Shown here one piece after another: positions 25,635 through 34,710 of a stretch of 64,000 bases of DNA. The DNA is from JADJVL01 sp046331545 (GTDB lineage: Bacteria; Acidobacteriota; Holophagae; Holophagales; Holophagaceae): NCBI GenBank assembly GCA_046331545.1, contig JAXLQR010000002.1, positions 1,178,001 to 1,242,000 on the forward strand, given 5' to 3'. A program made the translations under genes and the position numbers. The notes beneath the pieces were generated by a model. It did no database searches. It worked only from the letters and a program-made list of their open reading frames with translations, and had not been told where the DNA came from. Within the stretch, counting starts at the first letter, position 1, and each line of letters opens with the position of its first letter.

Positions 25635-27158
25635 CTACACCGGGCTCACCCGCTTCCGCTTCGCCACCATCGGCTCCCGCCGCCTGGCCCGCTTGAAGCG
25701 CTGGATCAGCTCATGCCGCAGGTCGCCGGGCGCCACCACGGCGTCCACGTGGAGGTTGGCGGCGAGCTTCTTGAGGTCGATGTCCTGGTTGTACGCGTCG
25801 CGGAGCTGCTGGACGTAGGCGGCGCGCTCGTCCTCGGGCTTCTCGGCGATCTTGTTGGCGAAGACGGCGTTCACGGCGGCTTCGGCGCCCATGACGGCGA
25901 TGCTGGCGGTGGGGAGCGCGAGGGTGGCGTCGGGATCGAAGCCGGGTCCGCTCATGGCGTAGAGGCCGGCGCCGTAGGCCTTGCGCACGACGACGCAGAC
26001 CCGCGGCGTGGTGCAGCTGGCCATGGCGCTGATCATCTTGGCGCCGTGGCGGATGATGCCCTGCTTCTCCACCGCCGAGCCGATCATGAAGCCCGGCACG
26101 TCGCTGAGGAAGAGGAGCGGGATGCCGAAGGCGTCGCAGAGGTCCATGAAGCGCGCGGCCTTGTCGGCGCTGTCCACGAAGAGCACGCCGCCCTTCACCC
26201 GCGGCTGGTTGGCGAGGATGCCCACGGGCCTGCCGTCCAGGCGCGCGAGGCCGGTGATCAGCTCGGCGGCGTAGAGCTTCTTGATCTCCAGGAAGGAGCC
26301 CTCGTCCACCAGGGCCTCGATGAAGTCCTTCATCTGGAAGGGGGAGTTGATGTCCTTGGGCACCAGGGCGGCGATGTCCTTGGCCTTGGCCGCCACGCCC
26401 TTGGCCTCGTGCACCGGGACCGCGTCCTCGCAGTGCTGGGGGAAGTAGGACAGGTAGGCCTTGCACAGGGCGATGGCCTCCTGCTCGGTCTTGCACAGGA
26501 AGTCGCCGCAGCCCGACACCGAGCAGTGCATGCGGGCGCCGCCCAGGTCCTCCAGGCTGATCTTCTCGCCGATGACCATCTCCGCCATGCGGGGCGAGCC
26601 GAGGTACATGGACGCGTTGCCCTCCACCATCATCACCACGTCGCAGAAGGCGGGGATGTACGCTCCTCCAGCCGCCGACGGCCCGAAGAGCAGGCAGACC
26701 TGGGGCACGAGGCCCGAGAGCGCCACCTCCATGTGGAAGATGGTTCCCGCGTGGCGCCGGCCCGGGAACATGTCGATCTGGTCGGTGATGCGCGCCCCGG
26801 CGCTGTCCACCAGGTAGAGCATGGGCACCTTCATGCGCATGGCCACTTCCTGGATGCGGATGATCTTCTCCACGGTCCGCGCGCCCCAGGAGCCGGCCTT
26901 GATGGTGCTGTCGTTGGCCATGAGGGCCACCGTGCGGCCGTCGATCGTCGCCGTTCCCGTCACCACGCCGTCCGCCGGGAGCGACGCGTCCAGCGCGTTG
27001 GCGAAGAGGCCGTCCTCCACGAAGGAGCCCTCGTCCACCAGCAGCCGGATCCGCTCCCGCGCGAAGAGCTTGCCCTGCTCGGCGTTCTTCGCGTGGGTCT
27101 TCTCGGTGCCGCCCTGTCGGATGCGGGCGATTTCGGAGGAGAGCTGGTCGGGGTTCAT
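25635..27158 (-). CDS. Acyl-CoA carboxylase, carboxyltransferase (beta) subunit
   Basis: A 507-residue crotonase-fold carboxyltransferase of the propionyl-/methylcrotonyl-CoA type: GKLFARERIRLLVDEGSFVE near the N-terminus, VYLVDSAGARI-like VPMLYLVDSAGARITDQ, FGPSAAGGAYIPAFCD, and in the second half LFLSDVPGFMIGSAVEKQGIIRHGAKM and VVVRKAYGAGLYAMSGPG. It moves a carboxyl group between biotin and an acyl-CoA. No biotin carboxylase is adjacent; a small biotin carrier lies far away at 60318-60530. The natural acyl-CoA (propionyl, methylcrotonyl or other) cannot be decided. Confidence 0.9.
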   Translation of the reverse strand: MNPDQLSSEIARIRQGGTEKTHAKNAEQGKLFARERIRLLVDEGSFVEDGLFANALDASLPADGVVTGTATIDGRTVALMANDSTIKAGSWGARTVEKIIRIQEVAMRMKVPMLYLVDSAGARITDQIDMFPGRRHAGTIFHMEVALSGLVPQVCLLFGPSAAGGAYIPAFCDVVMMVEGNASMYLGSPRMAEMVIGEKISLEDLGGARMHCSVSGCGDFLCKTEQEAIALCKAYLSYFPQHCEDAVPVHEAKGVAAKAKDIAALVPKDINSPFQMKDFIEALVDEGSFLEIKKLYAAELITGLARLDGRPVGILANQPRVKGGVLFVDSADKAARFMDLCDAFGIPLLFLSDVPGFMIGSAVEKQGIIRHGAKMISAMASCTTPRVCVVVRKAYGAGLYAMSGPGFDPDATLALPTASIAVMGAEAAVNAVFANKIAEKPEDERAAYVQQLRDAYNQDIDLKKLAANLHVDAVVAPGDLRHELIQRFKRARRREPMVAKRKRVSPV

Positions 27159-27187
27159 CGGTCCACCTGAAGGTCAAACTTCCAAGT

Positions 27188-29254
27188 CTACTTGGCCAGG
27201 AAACTCTGGACATCACGACGGTCGATGCCGGCCGCGAGCAGGGCCCGTCGGATGGCGAGGGTCCGCCGTGCCCGGAGCCGGCCTGCCCCTGCCGGCGCCC
27301 ACTCGTCGAGGATGGTGAACGGAGGGCGGTTCATGGCCTTCTTCGGGATCGGGATCCGAGCCGCCAGCCTCAAGCACTCGTCGAAGCGCCCCAGGGCTTC
27401 AAGTTCGCGACAGGCCCACGCCTGGTATTCGGGTGCCGCCCAGGAAACGGCGAGGGGGCTGGAGAAAGCTGTCAACGGCTTGGGGCGCCACGCTCGTTCG
27501 CCTCTCGCGGCCCGCTGTTGCAGGGCGTCGGCCTCTAGGAAGCAGCGGAGGGCCAAGTCATGGATCCCTGCGTAACTCCAATTGCGACCCATGGCAGCTT
27601 TTAGTTCCCACATTCGAGCCAGGGAGCGAGGTTGCTCTTCCGAGGCTTGATCGAGCGCGTACGAGAGTAGGAATGCGACCTGGGGCGCCTGGGACCGGGA
27701 GGTGGATCGTCGGGCGTAATCCTCGGCGAGCTTCGCCAATGCGGGACTCTTCAAGGTCCCCTGGGGCGACTGAAGCAGGAAGGCCTCCAGGAAATGGCCA
27801 AGCCTCGTCAGGAGCTGGATCCGGAGATCCATGCGCTGGACACTGGCCTCGTCCATGGCTTCGAGGATGCGTTGAGGCACGGGGCAGCGGCCGTCCAGAG
27901 CGCGATGCCATAGGGCCTGGAGCAGCGCCTTTCCGAAGGGTTCGAGGGCATCGAGGATCGCCCGGTCCTGCCGTACGTCCTCACTCTGCAGGTCGTAGGC
28001 CTTTCGAGTGAACTCCCGCTGCATGTTGTCGGCACGGTCCACAGCACCGGGACCCTCCACCCAGGCGGGGACCTCCGCCAGCCAGTGCCATTCCTGGGGG
28101 TTCCTCTCCAAGAAAGTCAGAGAGTCGACCAAGTGGCTGTACAGATTCTCCACGCGGTCCCATTGGCCCGCCTTGATGCGGAGCACCAGTTCCTCGCGCA
28201 GGGCCCGGTCTGGCTGGACGCGTCCATAGTCGTTGCGCTGGTGCGCACGAAGGGCCGCCACCGCGTCGGATAGCAGGTCCGCGGCCTCGGCAGGGTGACC
28301 CTGGATCTCCAGGCGCGTGACCTCATCCCAGACCGGGGGTCCCGGCTTCGCTTCCTCCGGAGGATCGACGACTCGCACGACGTGCGTTCCAAACGATTCC
28401 ACGTGGGCGAGCTGCGTCCGGACCCGTGCGAATTCCTGCCGCACCTCGTGCCCATCAGGCAGGCTGCTCTCCAGGTCCCCGACGAGGGAGAGGAACCGAT
28501 TCTGAGCGGCGCTGGCCTCCTGGGACATCCTTCCGAAATGCGGCATATGGCCCTGGACTGGCCGGAACTGCAAAGAGCCCATCACCAGGCGCGTGAGGTC
28601 CAACAATCGAGGATCACGCTTGCAGGCGTCCAGTGCATCGACGCATTGGATGGACTGTTCGACGCTCATCTGTCGGTCTGGCTTCAACTGCCGGATCAGC
28701 AGCTCGACGCGCAGCCGCTCCCGGTCCTGGACCTGCGCTTCGATGACGCGGGCCGCTTCGAATTCAGAGGCCTGGGCGTCGCGGCCCAAGGCCTGCTGGA
28801 GGTCCAGACGCGCGAGCAAGAATGGAAGCCTGCGTGGATCATCCCGCCCGTGGCGGGCAAGGATGCGCCGGTCGCCCTTCACGATGGCCACGAAGGCCGC
28901 GGCGATCTGCGCTTCCGGGACCGGGGCAAGCGCCTGTTGCTCAGCCAGCACCCTCAGCGCGATGACCTGGGCATGGAGGGGAGGTCCGGACTCGCGTCTG
29001 GCTCGAAGGCTCGTGTCCACGCGCTGAAGCAGAGCCAACGCTTCCCCTCGCCGTTTTGCCTCCGCCGGCATCCGATCGACCGGAGTGGGGTCGAACCCAC
29101 CCGGGGCAGGCATGAGGAGCCGCCGTGCCGCCTCGACGAGGGCCTCGATGTCTGCGGACGTGTGAGCCTGGGAGACCAGGACCGGAGGGAGCAGCACCAG
29201 CATGGGGGCGATGATGACAGGAAGGCAGAGACAGCCTCGATCCGGCCGCCTCAC
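27188..29254 (-). CDS. Large exported helical-repeat protein of unknown function
   Basis: A 688-residue protein with an N-terminal signal (CLCLPVIIAPMLVLLPPVLVSQA) and an almost entirely alpha-helical remainder rich in Ala, Leu, Arg and Glu, with degenerate TPR-like spacing (LARLDLQQALGRDAQASEFEAARVIEAQ; CRELEALGRFDECLRLAARI). No catalytic motif is visible. Its start overlaps the stop of the 726-residue neighbour by four bases, so both are co-expressed. The DNA is less GC-rich and has more varied codon use than the flanking genes. Function unknown. Confidence 0.7.
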   Translation of the reverse strand: MRRPDRGCLCLPVIIAPMLVLLPPVLVSQAHTSADIEALVEAARRLLMPAPGGFDPTPVDRMPAEAKRRGEALALLQRVDTSLRARRESGPPLHAQVIALRVLAEQQALAPVPEAQIAAAFVAIVKGDRRILARHGRDDPRRLPFLLARLDLQQALGRDAQASEFEAARVIEAQVQDRERLRVELLIRQLKPDRQMSVEQSIQCVDALDACKRDPRLLDLTRLVMGSLQFRPVQGHMPHFGRMSQEASAAQNRFLSLVGDLESSLPDGHEVRQEFARVRTQLAHVESFGTHVVRVVDPPEEAKPGPPVWDEVTRLEIQGHPAEAADLLSDAVAALRAHQRNDYGRVQPDRALREELVLRIKAGQWDRVENLYSHLVDSLTFLERNPQEWHWLAEVPAWVEGPGAVDRADNMQREFTRKAYDLQSEDVRQDRAILDALEPFGKALLQALWHRALDGRCPVPQRILEAMDEASVQRMDLRIQLLTRLGHFLEAFLLQSPQGTLKSPALAKLAEDYARRSTSRSQAPQVAFLLSYALDQASEEQPRSLARMWELKAAMGRNWSYAGIHDLALRCFLEADALQQRAARGERAWRPKPLTAFSSPLAVSWAAPEYQAWACRELEALGRFDECLRLAARIPIPKKAMNRPPFTILDEWAPAGAGRLRARRTLAIRRALLAAGIDRRDVQSFLAK

Positions 29255-31431
29255 CCCGGCCAGGCGCTGCCCATCAACCCTTGTAGCTTCGCCTGGTGCT
29301 CCAAGTCCTTGAGCAGCTTGTCGAGGTCCTTGCGCTCCTCCTTCGGCACCGTGCCCACGCGGTCGAGCACGGCCTGGCAGCGCCGGGCGAGGTCGAGGGC
29401 CTCGTCGTAGGCGAGGTCCTCCTCGTAGCCCTGCAGCAGGGCGAGGACGAGGCCGCCGGCGATGTCCATCTCCTCCTTGGTGCCGTGGAATCCTGGCGCG
29501 GCCTTGTCGAAGGCGTCCAGGAGCACCTTGCGTCCCTCCTCCTCCTGGCCGTGCTGGAGGAGGTGGAGGCCCAGGAGCGTGCGGAGTTCGAGGCGCTCGC
29601 GGTCTTCGGGGGCCTTGGGATAGGTCGCGATCTCGAGGGCGCGGCGGAGCAGGCCCTCAGCCTTGTCCGGTGCGCGCTCCTTCAGCCGGTCCGCAGCGTT
29701 CCGCAGCCAGGGGATCCAGCGCGGGTCCAGGGGATCCCAGGCCTTCGCGAGGAGCTTCAGGGCCGCATCCAGGCAGCCCTCCTCGTCGTCCGTGTCCCGC
29801 AGCGCGATCCGGGTCAGGAGGGCCTGGGCCCGTGCTTCGGAAGGGGCGGCGGGATCGCCGCCCTCGCAGGGCCCGCCGCGCTGGCCAGCCTCCTCGTCCC
29901 CCAGGGCCTGGAGCAGCACCGGAGCCGGGGGCAGCGGCACGCCCTCGGGGAGGCCCAGCTCCTTCTGGAGGCGCGGCACCAGGGCGGTCCACAGCTCGGC
30001 TTCAGCCGGGGAGCCCGCCACGAGTGCCAGGGCCTCCGCGAAGCCGCTTCGGGGCCGGCTCCGGGGGCTGTGCGCCCAGAGCTGGAGCGCCTCCTTCGCC
30101 ACCCGGTCCGCCGCCTCCGTCCTCCCCGCCCTGCGCCAGGCCGCCGCGGCTTCGAAGCCGAGGTCCAGGCCGTCGTCCTGGGACGAGGCGGCGGTGAAGA
30201 GGGCCGCGGCCTCCTCGAAGCGGCCCTGCCCCGCCAGGTTGCGCGCCAGCCAGACCTGGTCCGAGGGTTCGCCGGGCCGCAGGGCGCTGCGCCGCAGGCG
30301 CTCGGCGTCGGCCCACTGACCCTCGGCCTCCAGCGCCAGGGCCAGGCCCCGCGCGACCTCGCCGTCGTCGCCCAGGGCGTTCCGGCGCACCGCCACCGCC
30401 CTCGCCAGGTCCCGCAGGAGGGCCGGGTCGCGGTGCCGCTCCAGGAAGTCGAGGGAACGGTTGGCGACGCGGGCGAAGGCCTTCCCGTCCGCCTCGGGCA
30501 GCAGCTCCCGCAGCAGCCCCGCGCCCCGCTCCCAGGCGCCTTCGGCCTCCGCCAGGTCCACGCGCTGGAGCCGCGGCCCCAGGCCGGGGCGGGCCGCCAG
30601 CATCCGGTCGGCGCGGGCCAGCAGGTCCTTCGCGAGGGCCCGCCACGGCGTCTTCAGCAGCGGGTGCGCCCAGTTCCCCGGCCACGTCCGGTCCGTCGCC
30701 AGCTGGCCGGCATCCACGCGCTCCAGGAGCTTCGCCACGTTGTCCCGCAGCCCCTCGCTGCCCTTCGTCGCGCAGAGCTTCCACACGCCCTGGGCGTCGC
30801 TGCGGAAGGCGGTCTCCAGGAAGGCCTTCGAAGCCTCCTCGCCCTCGGGTCGACGCAGCCACAGGTCCGCCAGTGTCTCCGTCCAGTGCAGCGTCGCCTC
30901 CACCTGGGGCCCGCGCATCACCAGGAACTCGCCGTAGGCCTTGCGCAGCGCCGTCACGGCCCGGCGCTCGAGGTCGAGGCGGGGTCCCTTGGACGTGGCC
31001 ACCGCGATGTCCAGCAGGCGGTCGGCGTAGCGCCGGGCGTTGAGGCCCTGGGCCTCGAAGCAGCTCTCCAGCGCCTCGAGGTGGGGCAGGAGCTGCTTCG
31101 ACGAGGCGCCGTGGAAGCGCTCCTGCAGCTTCAGGCCCCGCGTCAGCTCCGTGCAGGCCCGCGCCCACACACGGTCGCCGCGGTCCCCTTCGCCGGTGCG
31201 CTGCAGGGCCGCGCCCCACAGGCCCGCCGCCTCCAGGGTGCCGGGGTGGAAGCGCCCCAGCGCCGCGGACCGCGCCTTGACGGCCTTCTCCAGGGCGAAG
31301 CGCAGGCGCACCAGCTGCTCCGGCGTGGGCTTGGCGTCGGCGCGGAACGCGTCCCGGGCGCTCTCCACGGCCTTCGCGGCCTCGGCGAGGGGGGCCCGGG
31401 TCTCGGCGGCCAGCACGGCAAGGGGGAGCAC
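29251..31431 (-). CDS. Large TPR-like exported protein
   Basis: A 726-residue protein starting MLPLAVLAAETRAPLAEAAKAVESAR, with a short hydrophobic start that may be a signal. Residues about 30-720 are helical repeats resembling TPRs (LGRFHPGTLEAAGLWGAALQRTGEGDRGDRVW; LARNLAGQGRFEEAAALFTAAS; AAWRRAGRTEAADRVAKEALQLW). Such scaffolds bind other proteins. It is the first gene of a two-gene overlapping unit with the 688-residue protein. The 64 bases upstream separate it from the divergent MFS gene and must hold its promoter. Confidence 0.7.
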   Translation of the reverse strand: MLPLAVLAAETRAPLAEAAKAVESARDAFRADAKPTPEQLVRLRFALEKAVKARSAALGRFHPGTLEAAGLWGAALQRTGEGDRGDRVWARACTELTRGLKLQERFHGASSKQLLPHLEALESCFEAQGLNARRYADRLLDIAVATSKGPRLDLERRAVTALRKAYGEFLVMRGPQVEATLHWTETLADLWLRRPEGEEASKAFLETAFRSDAQGVWKLCATKGSEGLRDNVAKLLERVDAGQLATDRTWPGNWAHPLLKTPWRALAKDLLARADRMLAARPGLGPRLQRVDLAEAEGAWERGAGLLRELLPEADGKAFARVANRSLDFLERHRDPALLRDLARAVAVRRNALGDDGEVARGLALALEAEGQWADAERLRRSALRPGEPSDQVWLARNLAGQGRFEEAAALFTAASSQDDGLDLGFEAAAAWRRAGRTEAADRVAKEALQLWAHSPRSRPRSGFAEALALVAGSPAEAELWTALVPRLQKELGLPEGVPLPPAPVLLQALGDEEAGQRGGPCEGGDPAAPSEARAQALLTRIALRDTDDEEGCLDAALKLLAKAWDPLDPRWIPWLRNAADRLKERAPDKAEGLLRRALEIATYPKAPEDRERLELRTLLGLHLLQHGQEEEGRKVLLDAFDKAAPGFHGTKEEMDIAGGLVLALLQGYEEDLAYDEALDLARRCQAVLDRVGTVPKEERKDLDKLLKDLEHQAKLQGLMGSAWPG

Positions 31432-31494
31432 GTCCCCAGCCTACCTTCTGTCAGGTCCCGCGGGCGGAGGGACCGGACCCCGTAGGATGGAGGG

Positions 31495-32682
31495 ATGGAC
31501 GACGCCCGCCGCCGGCTGCTCACGCCCGCCTTCGTGCTGCTGACCTCGTTCTACTTCCTGATCTTCGTGGTGGGCTACCAGCTCTTCCCCGTGCTGCCGC
31601 TCCACTGGCGGGACCAGGGCGCCAGCCTCGCCGAGAGCGGGCGCTTCATGGCGGCCTTCACCCTGGGCTCCGGCCTCGGCGCCCTCTTCACGGGCCCGCT
31701 CGGCGACAGGCTCGGCCAGCGCCGGGTGCTGCGGGGCGCCTCCCTCTTCTGCGCCGCCTGCTTCGGCGCCTATGCGGTCATGCCCGGGCGCTGGGGCTTC
31801 TACGTCCTCGCGCCGCTGCACGGGCTGTTGTGGTCCGGCCTGCGCACGGCCAGCGTCGCCAAGGTGGGCGGCCTCCTGCCGGAGGAGGACCGCGCCGGCG
31901 GCCTCAGCCTTTTCGGCCTCGCCAGTCCCGGCGGCGTCGCGGTGGGTCCGCTGCTCGGCCTCTGGCTCTTCCCTCACCTCGGCTTCCCCTGGCACATGGG
32001 CCTGCTGGGCGTCTCCTTCTACGCCCTGCACGTCATGGTGGGCCGGCTGCCCAAGGACCCGCCGAAGGCCGAGCGCCCGCCCCTGAGGCTGGGCCTGCCG
32101 GAGCGCGGCGTCTGGCTCCCCGCGATCACCCTCTTCCTCCTCGCGCTGAGCTTCGGACCCATGCCGCCCTACTCGGCCCAGGAGGCGAAGGCGCTGGGCC
32201 TCGCCTGGACCTCGGCGCTGCTCACCTGCTTCTCGCTCGGCATGGTGGCCATGCGCCTGGGCCTCGGCATCCGCGGCCTCGGGCCCTCGCCGGCGCGCCT
32301 GCTGCCCTGGATGATGGCGATCACCTTCGCGGGCAACGTGATGCTCGCGAGCCTGCCCGGCGGGCGATGGCACGGTCTCGACCTCGAGCTCGTGCGCCAC
32401 ATGGTGGGCTCCTTCATCTACGGCGCCGGCTACGGCATGGTGCACACGCTGATCTTCTCCGAGGTGATGGCGCGCGGCTCGGTGGCCCGCCGGGGCGCCG
32501 CCGTGGGCGCCCTCTACGCGGCCTTCGACGGCGGCGTCGCGGCGGGCAGCACGGCCGTGGGCTGGGTCATGCAGCGCTTCTCCTTCCGCATGGGCTGGGC
32601 CGTCGGCGCCGCCTGCCTCGTGGTGGCCTTCGTCCTGTGCCTGCGCCTCGCACGGCCCGTTCCGGCCTCGGCGGAGGCCTGA
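31495..32682 (+). CDS. MFS transporter (first of a tandem pair)
   Basis: A 395-residue major facilitator protein with about twelve hydrophobic helices. GDRLGQRRVLRGA matches the MFS loop 2-3 motif (GxLGDRxGRRxxL). The repeat in the second half (GSFIYGAGYGMVHTLIFSEV; RRGAAVGALYAAFDGGVAAGS) supports the two-fold fold. It shares LFPVLPLHWRDQGASLAESGRFMAAFTLGSGLGALFTGPLGDR with its neighbour (LFPTAPLRLRELGADLSESGRF...), so the two arose by duplication. Substrate unknown. The stop is one base from the neighbour's ATG. Confidence 0.9.
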   Translation: MDDARRRLLTPAFVLLTSFYFLIFVVGYQLFPVLPLHWRDQGASLAESGRFMAAFTLGSGLGALFTGPLGDRLGQRRVLRGASLFCAACFGAYAVMPGRWGFYVLAPLHGLLWSGLRTASVAKVGGLLPEEDRAGGLSLFGLASPGGVAVGPLLGLWLFPHLGFPWHMGLLGVSFYALHVMVGRLPKDPPKAERPPLRLGLPERGVWLPAITLFLLALSFGPMPPYSAQEAKALGLAWTSALLTCFSLGMVAMRLGLGIRGLGPSPARLLPWMMAITFAGNVMLASLPGGRWHGLDLELVRHMVGSFIYGAGYGMVHTLIFSEVMARGSVARRGAAVGALYAAFDGGVAAGSTAVGWVMQRFSFRMGWAVGAACLVVAFVLCLRLARPVPASAEA

Positions 32683-32683
32683 G

Positions 32684-33955
32684 ATGGACGAGGCCCGCAT
32701 GGACACCGCACGCACGGATGCCTCCCGCGCGGACGCCGCCTGCGCGGACGCCGCCTGCGCGGACGCCGCCTGCGCGGACGCCGCCTGCGCGGACGCCCCC
32801 CGACCCGGTCTCTGGACTCGCGAATTCGCCCTCGTCTGGTGCGGGACCTTCCTCACCTTTTTCGCCGCCTTCCAGCTCTTCCCCACGGCGCCCTTGCGGC
32901 TGCGTGAGCTGGGGGCGGATCTCTCGGAGAGCGGGCGCTTCCTCACGGTCTTCACCGTGGGCTCGAGCCTCGGCGCGCTGGTCACGGGCCAGCTCGGGGA
33001 CCGCATCGGCCACAAGCGGATGATGGTCTTCGCCTCGACCACCTTCATGGCCATCATGGCGGCCTACGCCTTCCTGCCGGTGCGCTGGGGCTTCTACGTG
33101 CTCGCGCCGGTCCACGGCGCCATCTGGTCCGGCCTCCTCACCGCCACCACGGCCCTGCTGGGCGGCCTGCTGCCGGAGGACCGCCGCGCCGAAGGGCTGA
33201 GCTGGTACGGCCTCGCCAGCCCCGGCGGCGTGGTCTTCGGGCCCACCGTGGGCGTGGCGATGCACCAGGCCTTCGGCTTCCGCGGCATGTGCCTCGGGCT
33301 GGTCCTCAGCTTCGGGATCCTCGCGGTGCTCACCCGGCGGCTTCCCCCCGACCGCGCCCACGAGGGGGAGCGCCCGCCCTTCCAGGGCCCGGAGGGACCC
33401 GCCATCCGCCTGGCCTCGGTGCTCTTATTCATCGCCCTGAGCTACGGCGCGCTCTCCAGCTTCAGCGCCCAGGAGGCCCTCTGGCTGAAGATGGCCTGGC
33501 CCTCGGCCTTCCTCTCCTGCCTCGCCATCGGGATGGTGGCCACGCGCCTCGTCATGGGCTGGGTGGGCTTCGGGCGGCGCCCCGTGCGCCTGCTGCCCTG
33601 GATGCTCGCGTTGGCGGCCCTCGGCCTCTCGGTGCTGGCCTTCGCCCCCGGCGGGCTGGCCCGGCACGTGGTCGCGGGTCTCGTCTACGGCGCGGGCTAC
33701 TCCATGGTCTTCACCCTCCTCAACACCGCGCTGCTGGCCACCGTCTCGCCCCAGCGCCGGGGCGCCGCCTTCGGCACCTTCATGTTCGCCTTCGACGCGG
33801 GCATCGGCCTCGGGAGCTGGGCCCTGGGCCTGCTGATGGGCACCTGGGGCTTCCAGTGGGGCTGGCGGGCGGGCGTGCTGGCCATGCTCTGCGGCCTGCC
33901 CCTCACGGTGCGCATCGCGAGGATCCACGGCGGACCCGAGGCCCCGGCGGCCTAA
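32684..33955 (+). CDS. MFS transporter (second of a tandem pair) with repetitive N-terminus
   Basis: A 423-residue transporter with the MFS motif GDRIGHKRMMVFAS and the same helix order as the gene before it. The first ~40 residues are not membrane but a degenerate pentapeptide run (MDEARMDTARTDASRADAAC then ADAAC repeats), encoded by a 15-bp tandem repeat. No other start lies between this run and the first helix (FALVWCGTFLTFFAAFQLF), so the run is probably translated as a cytoplasmic tail. The stop/start spacing of one base implies translational coupling. Confidence 0.88.
   Translation: MDEARMDTARTDASRADAACADAACADAACADAACADAPRPGLWTREFALVWCGTFLTFFAAFQLFPTAPLRLRELGADLSESGRFLTVFTVGSSLGALVTGQLGDRIGHKRMMVFASTTFMAIMAAYAFLPVRWGFYVLAPVHGAIWSGLLTATTALLGGLLPEDRRAEGLSWYGLASPGGVVFGPTVGVAMHQAFGFRGMCLGLVLSFGILAVLTRRLPPDRAHEGERPPFQGPEGPAIRLASVLLFIALSYGALSSFSAQEALWLKMAWPSAFLSCLAIGMVATRLVMGWVGFGRRPVRLLPWMLALAALGLSVLAFAPGGLARHVVAGLVYGAGYSMVFTLLNTALLATVSPQRRGAAFGTFMFAFDAGIGLGSWALGLLMGTWGFQWGWRAGVLAMLCGLPLTVRIARIHGGPEAPAA
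32729..32797. repeat. 15-bp tandem repeat (4 full units plus a partial)
   Basis: The unit GCGGACGCCGCCTGC is repeated at 32729, 32744, 32759 and 32774, with a partial copy to 32797. It encodes ADAAC units in the N-terminal tail of the MFS protein. Perfect identity between units suggests recent expansion by slippage. Adding or removing units keeps the reading frame. Confidence 0.9.
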
Positions 33956-33989
33956 ACGGCCGCTCCCGCCCCGCCGTTACCCAGGGGCC

Positions 33990-34700
33990 ATGGCCTTCCT
34001 CACGCCCTCCGCCGCCTCCACCCTCGCCTTCGAGGCCATCCTCGCGGCGGTCGCGGGGGCCTTCCTGGTGGGCCACGTGGCCGCGGACCGGGCCCTGGGC
34101 CGCAGCCCCGTCGAGGCCGTGCGCCGGCTGGGCCTCGTGGCGGCGGGCCTGCTGGCCTTCGTGGGCCTCGCGGCCTTCGCCAGCATGGGCCTGGAGGCGG
34201 CGCCCATGCCGCGCCTGATGGCCTGGTTCCTGGCCTCCAACGTCGCCGCGGCGGCGGCCGCCCTCTCCCCCCTGGGCCGCACCTACGCCCGGGGCCTCCC
34301 CCTGGGCGCCCTGGTGGCCTTCCAGGCCTTCCGCCTGCCCCTGGAGCTGGTGCTCCATGCCTGGGTCCGGCAGGGGAGCATCCCCGAGACGATGACCTGG
34401 AACGGCCTCAACCTCGACATCCTCGCCGGTGCTCTAGCCTTGGGCCTCGCCCCCTGGTGCGCCCGCTGGCGCGGGGCCGCGTGGCTCTTCAACGTGGCGG
34501 GCCTGGGCCTGCTCTTCAACGTCGCGCGGCTGGCGGTGATGTCCTCGCCCCTGCCCTTCGCCTGGGGCGTGCAGCCGCCGCTGCGGCTCGCCTTCCACCT
34601 GCCCTACGCCCTCATCGTGCCGGTCTGCGTGGGCGGCGCGCTCTTCGGCCACCTGGTGCTGACCCGGGCGCTGCTGGAAGGCGGCCGGCGCGGGGCCTGA
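33990..34700 (+). CDS. Integral membrane protein of unknown function
   Basis: A 236-residue protein with about seven hydrophobic helices. The central segment LVAFQAFRLPLELVLHAWVRQGSIPETMTWNGLNLDILAGALAL is conserved-looking: the Gln-Arg-Glu-His residues inside helices and the PE-MTW-G-N-DIL loop occur in an uncharacterised membrane family of Bacteroidota and Acidobacteriota. It begins 34 bases after the MFS gene on the same strand and ends convergent to the large sensor gene. No function can be assigned. Confidence 0.75.
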   Translation: MAFLTPSAASTLAFEAILAAVAGAFLVGHVAADRALGRSPVEAVRRLGLVAAGLLAFVGLAAFASMGLEAAPMPRLMAWFLASNVAAAAAALSPLGRTYARGLPLGALVAFQAFRLPLELVLHAWVRQGSIPETMTWNGLNLDILAGALALGLAPWCARWRGAAWLFNVAGLGLLFNVARLAVMSSPLPFAWGVQPPLRLAFHLPYALIVPVCVGGALFGHLVLTRALLEGGRRGA

Positions 34701-34710
34701 CCGCGCGGGC

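Noticed and set aside
25449..27170. Long plus-strand frame opposite the carboxyltransferase
   Set aside because: Rich in His/Val/Gly/Ala repeats and fully explained by the carboxyltransferase on the other strand.
32729..32797. Short tandem repeat as a possible CRISPR array
   Set aside because: Units are 15 bp, directly adjacent with no spacers, and lie in frame within a coding region.
31441..33057. Minus-strand frame opposite the MFS genes
   Set aside because: Low-complexity composition; both MFS genes have clear family motifs on the plus strand.
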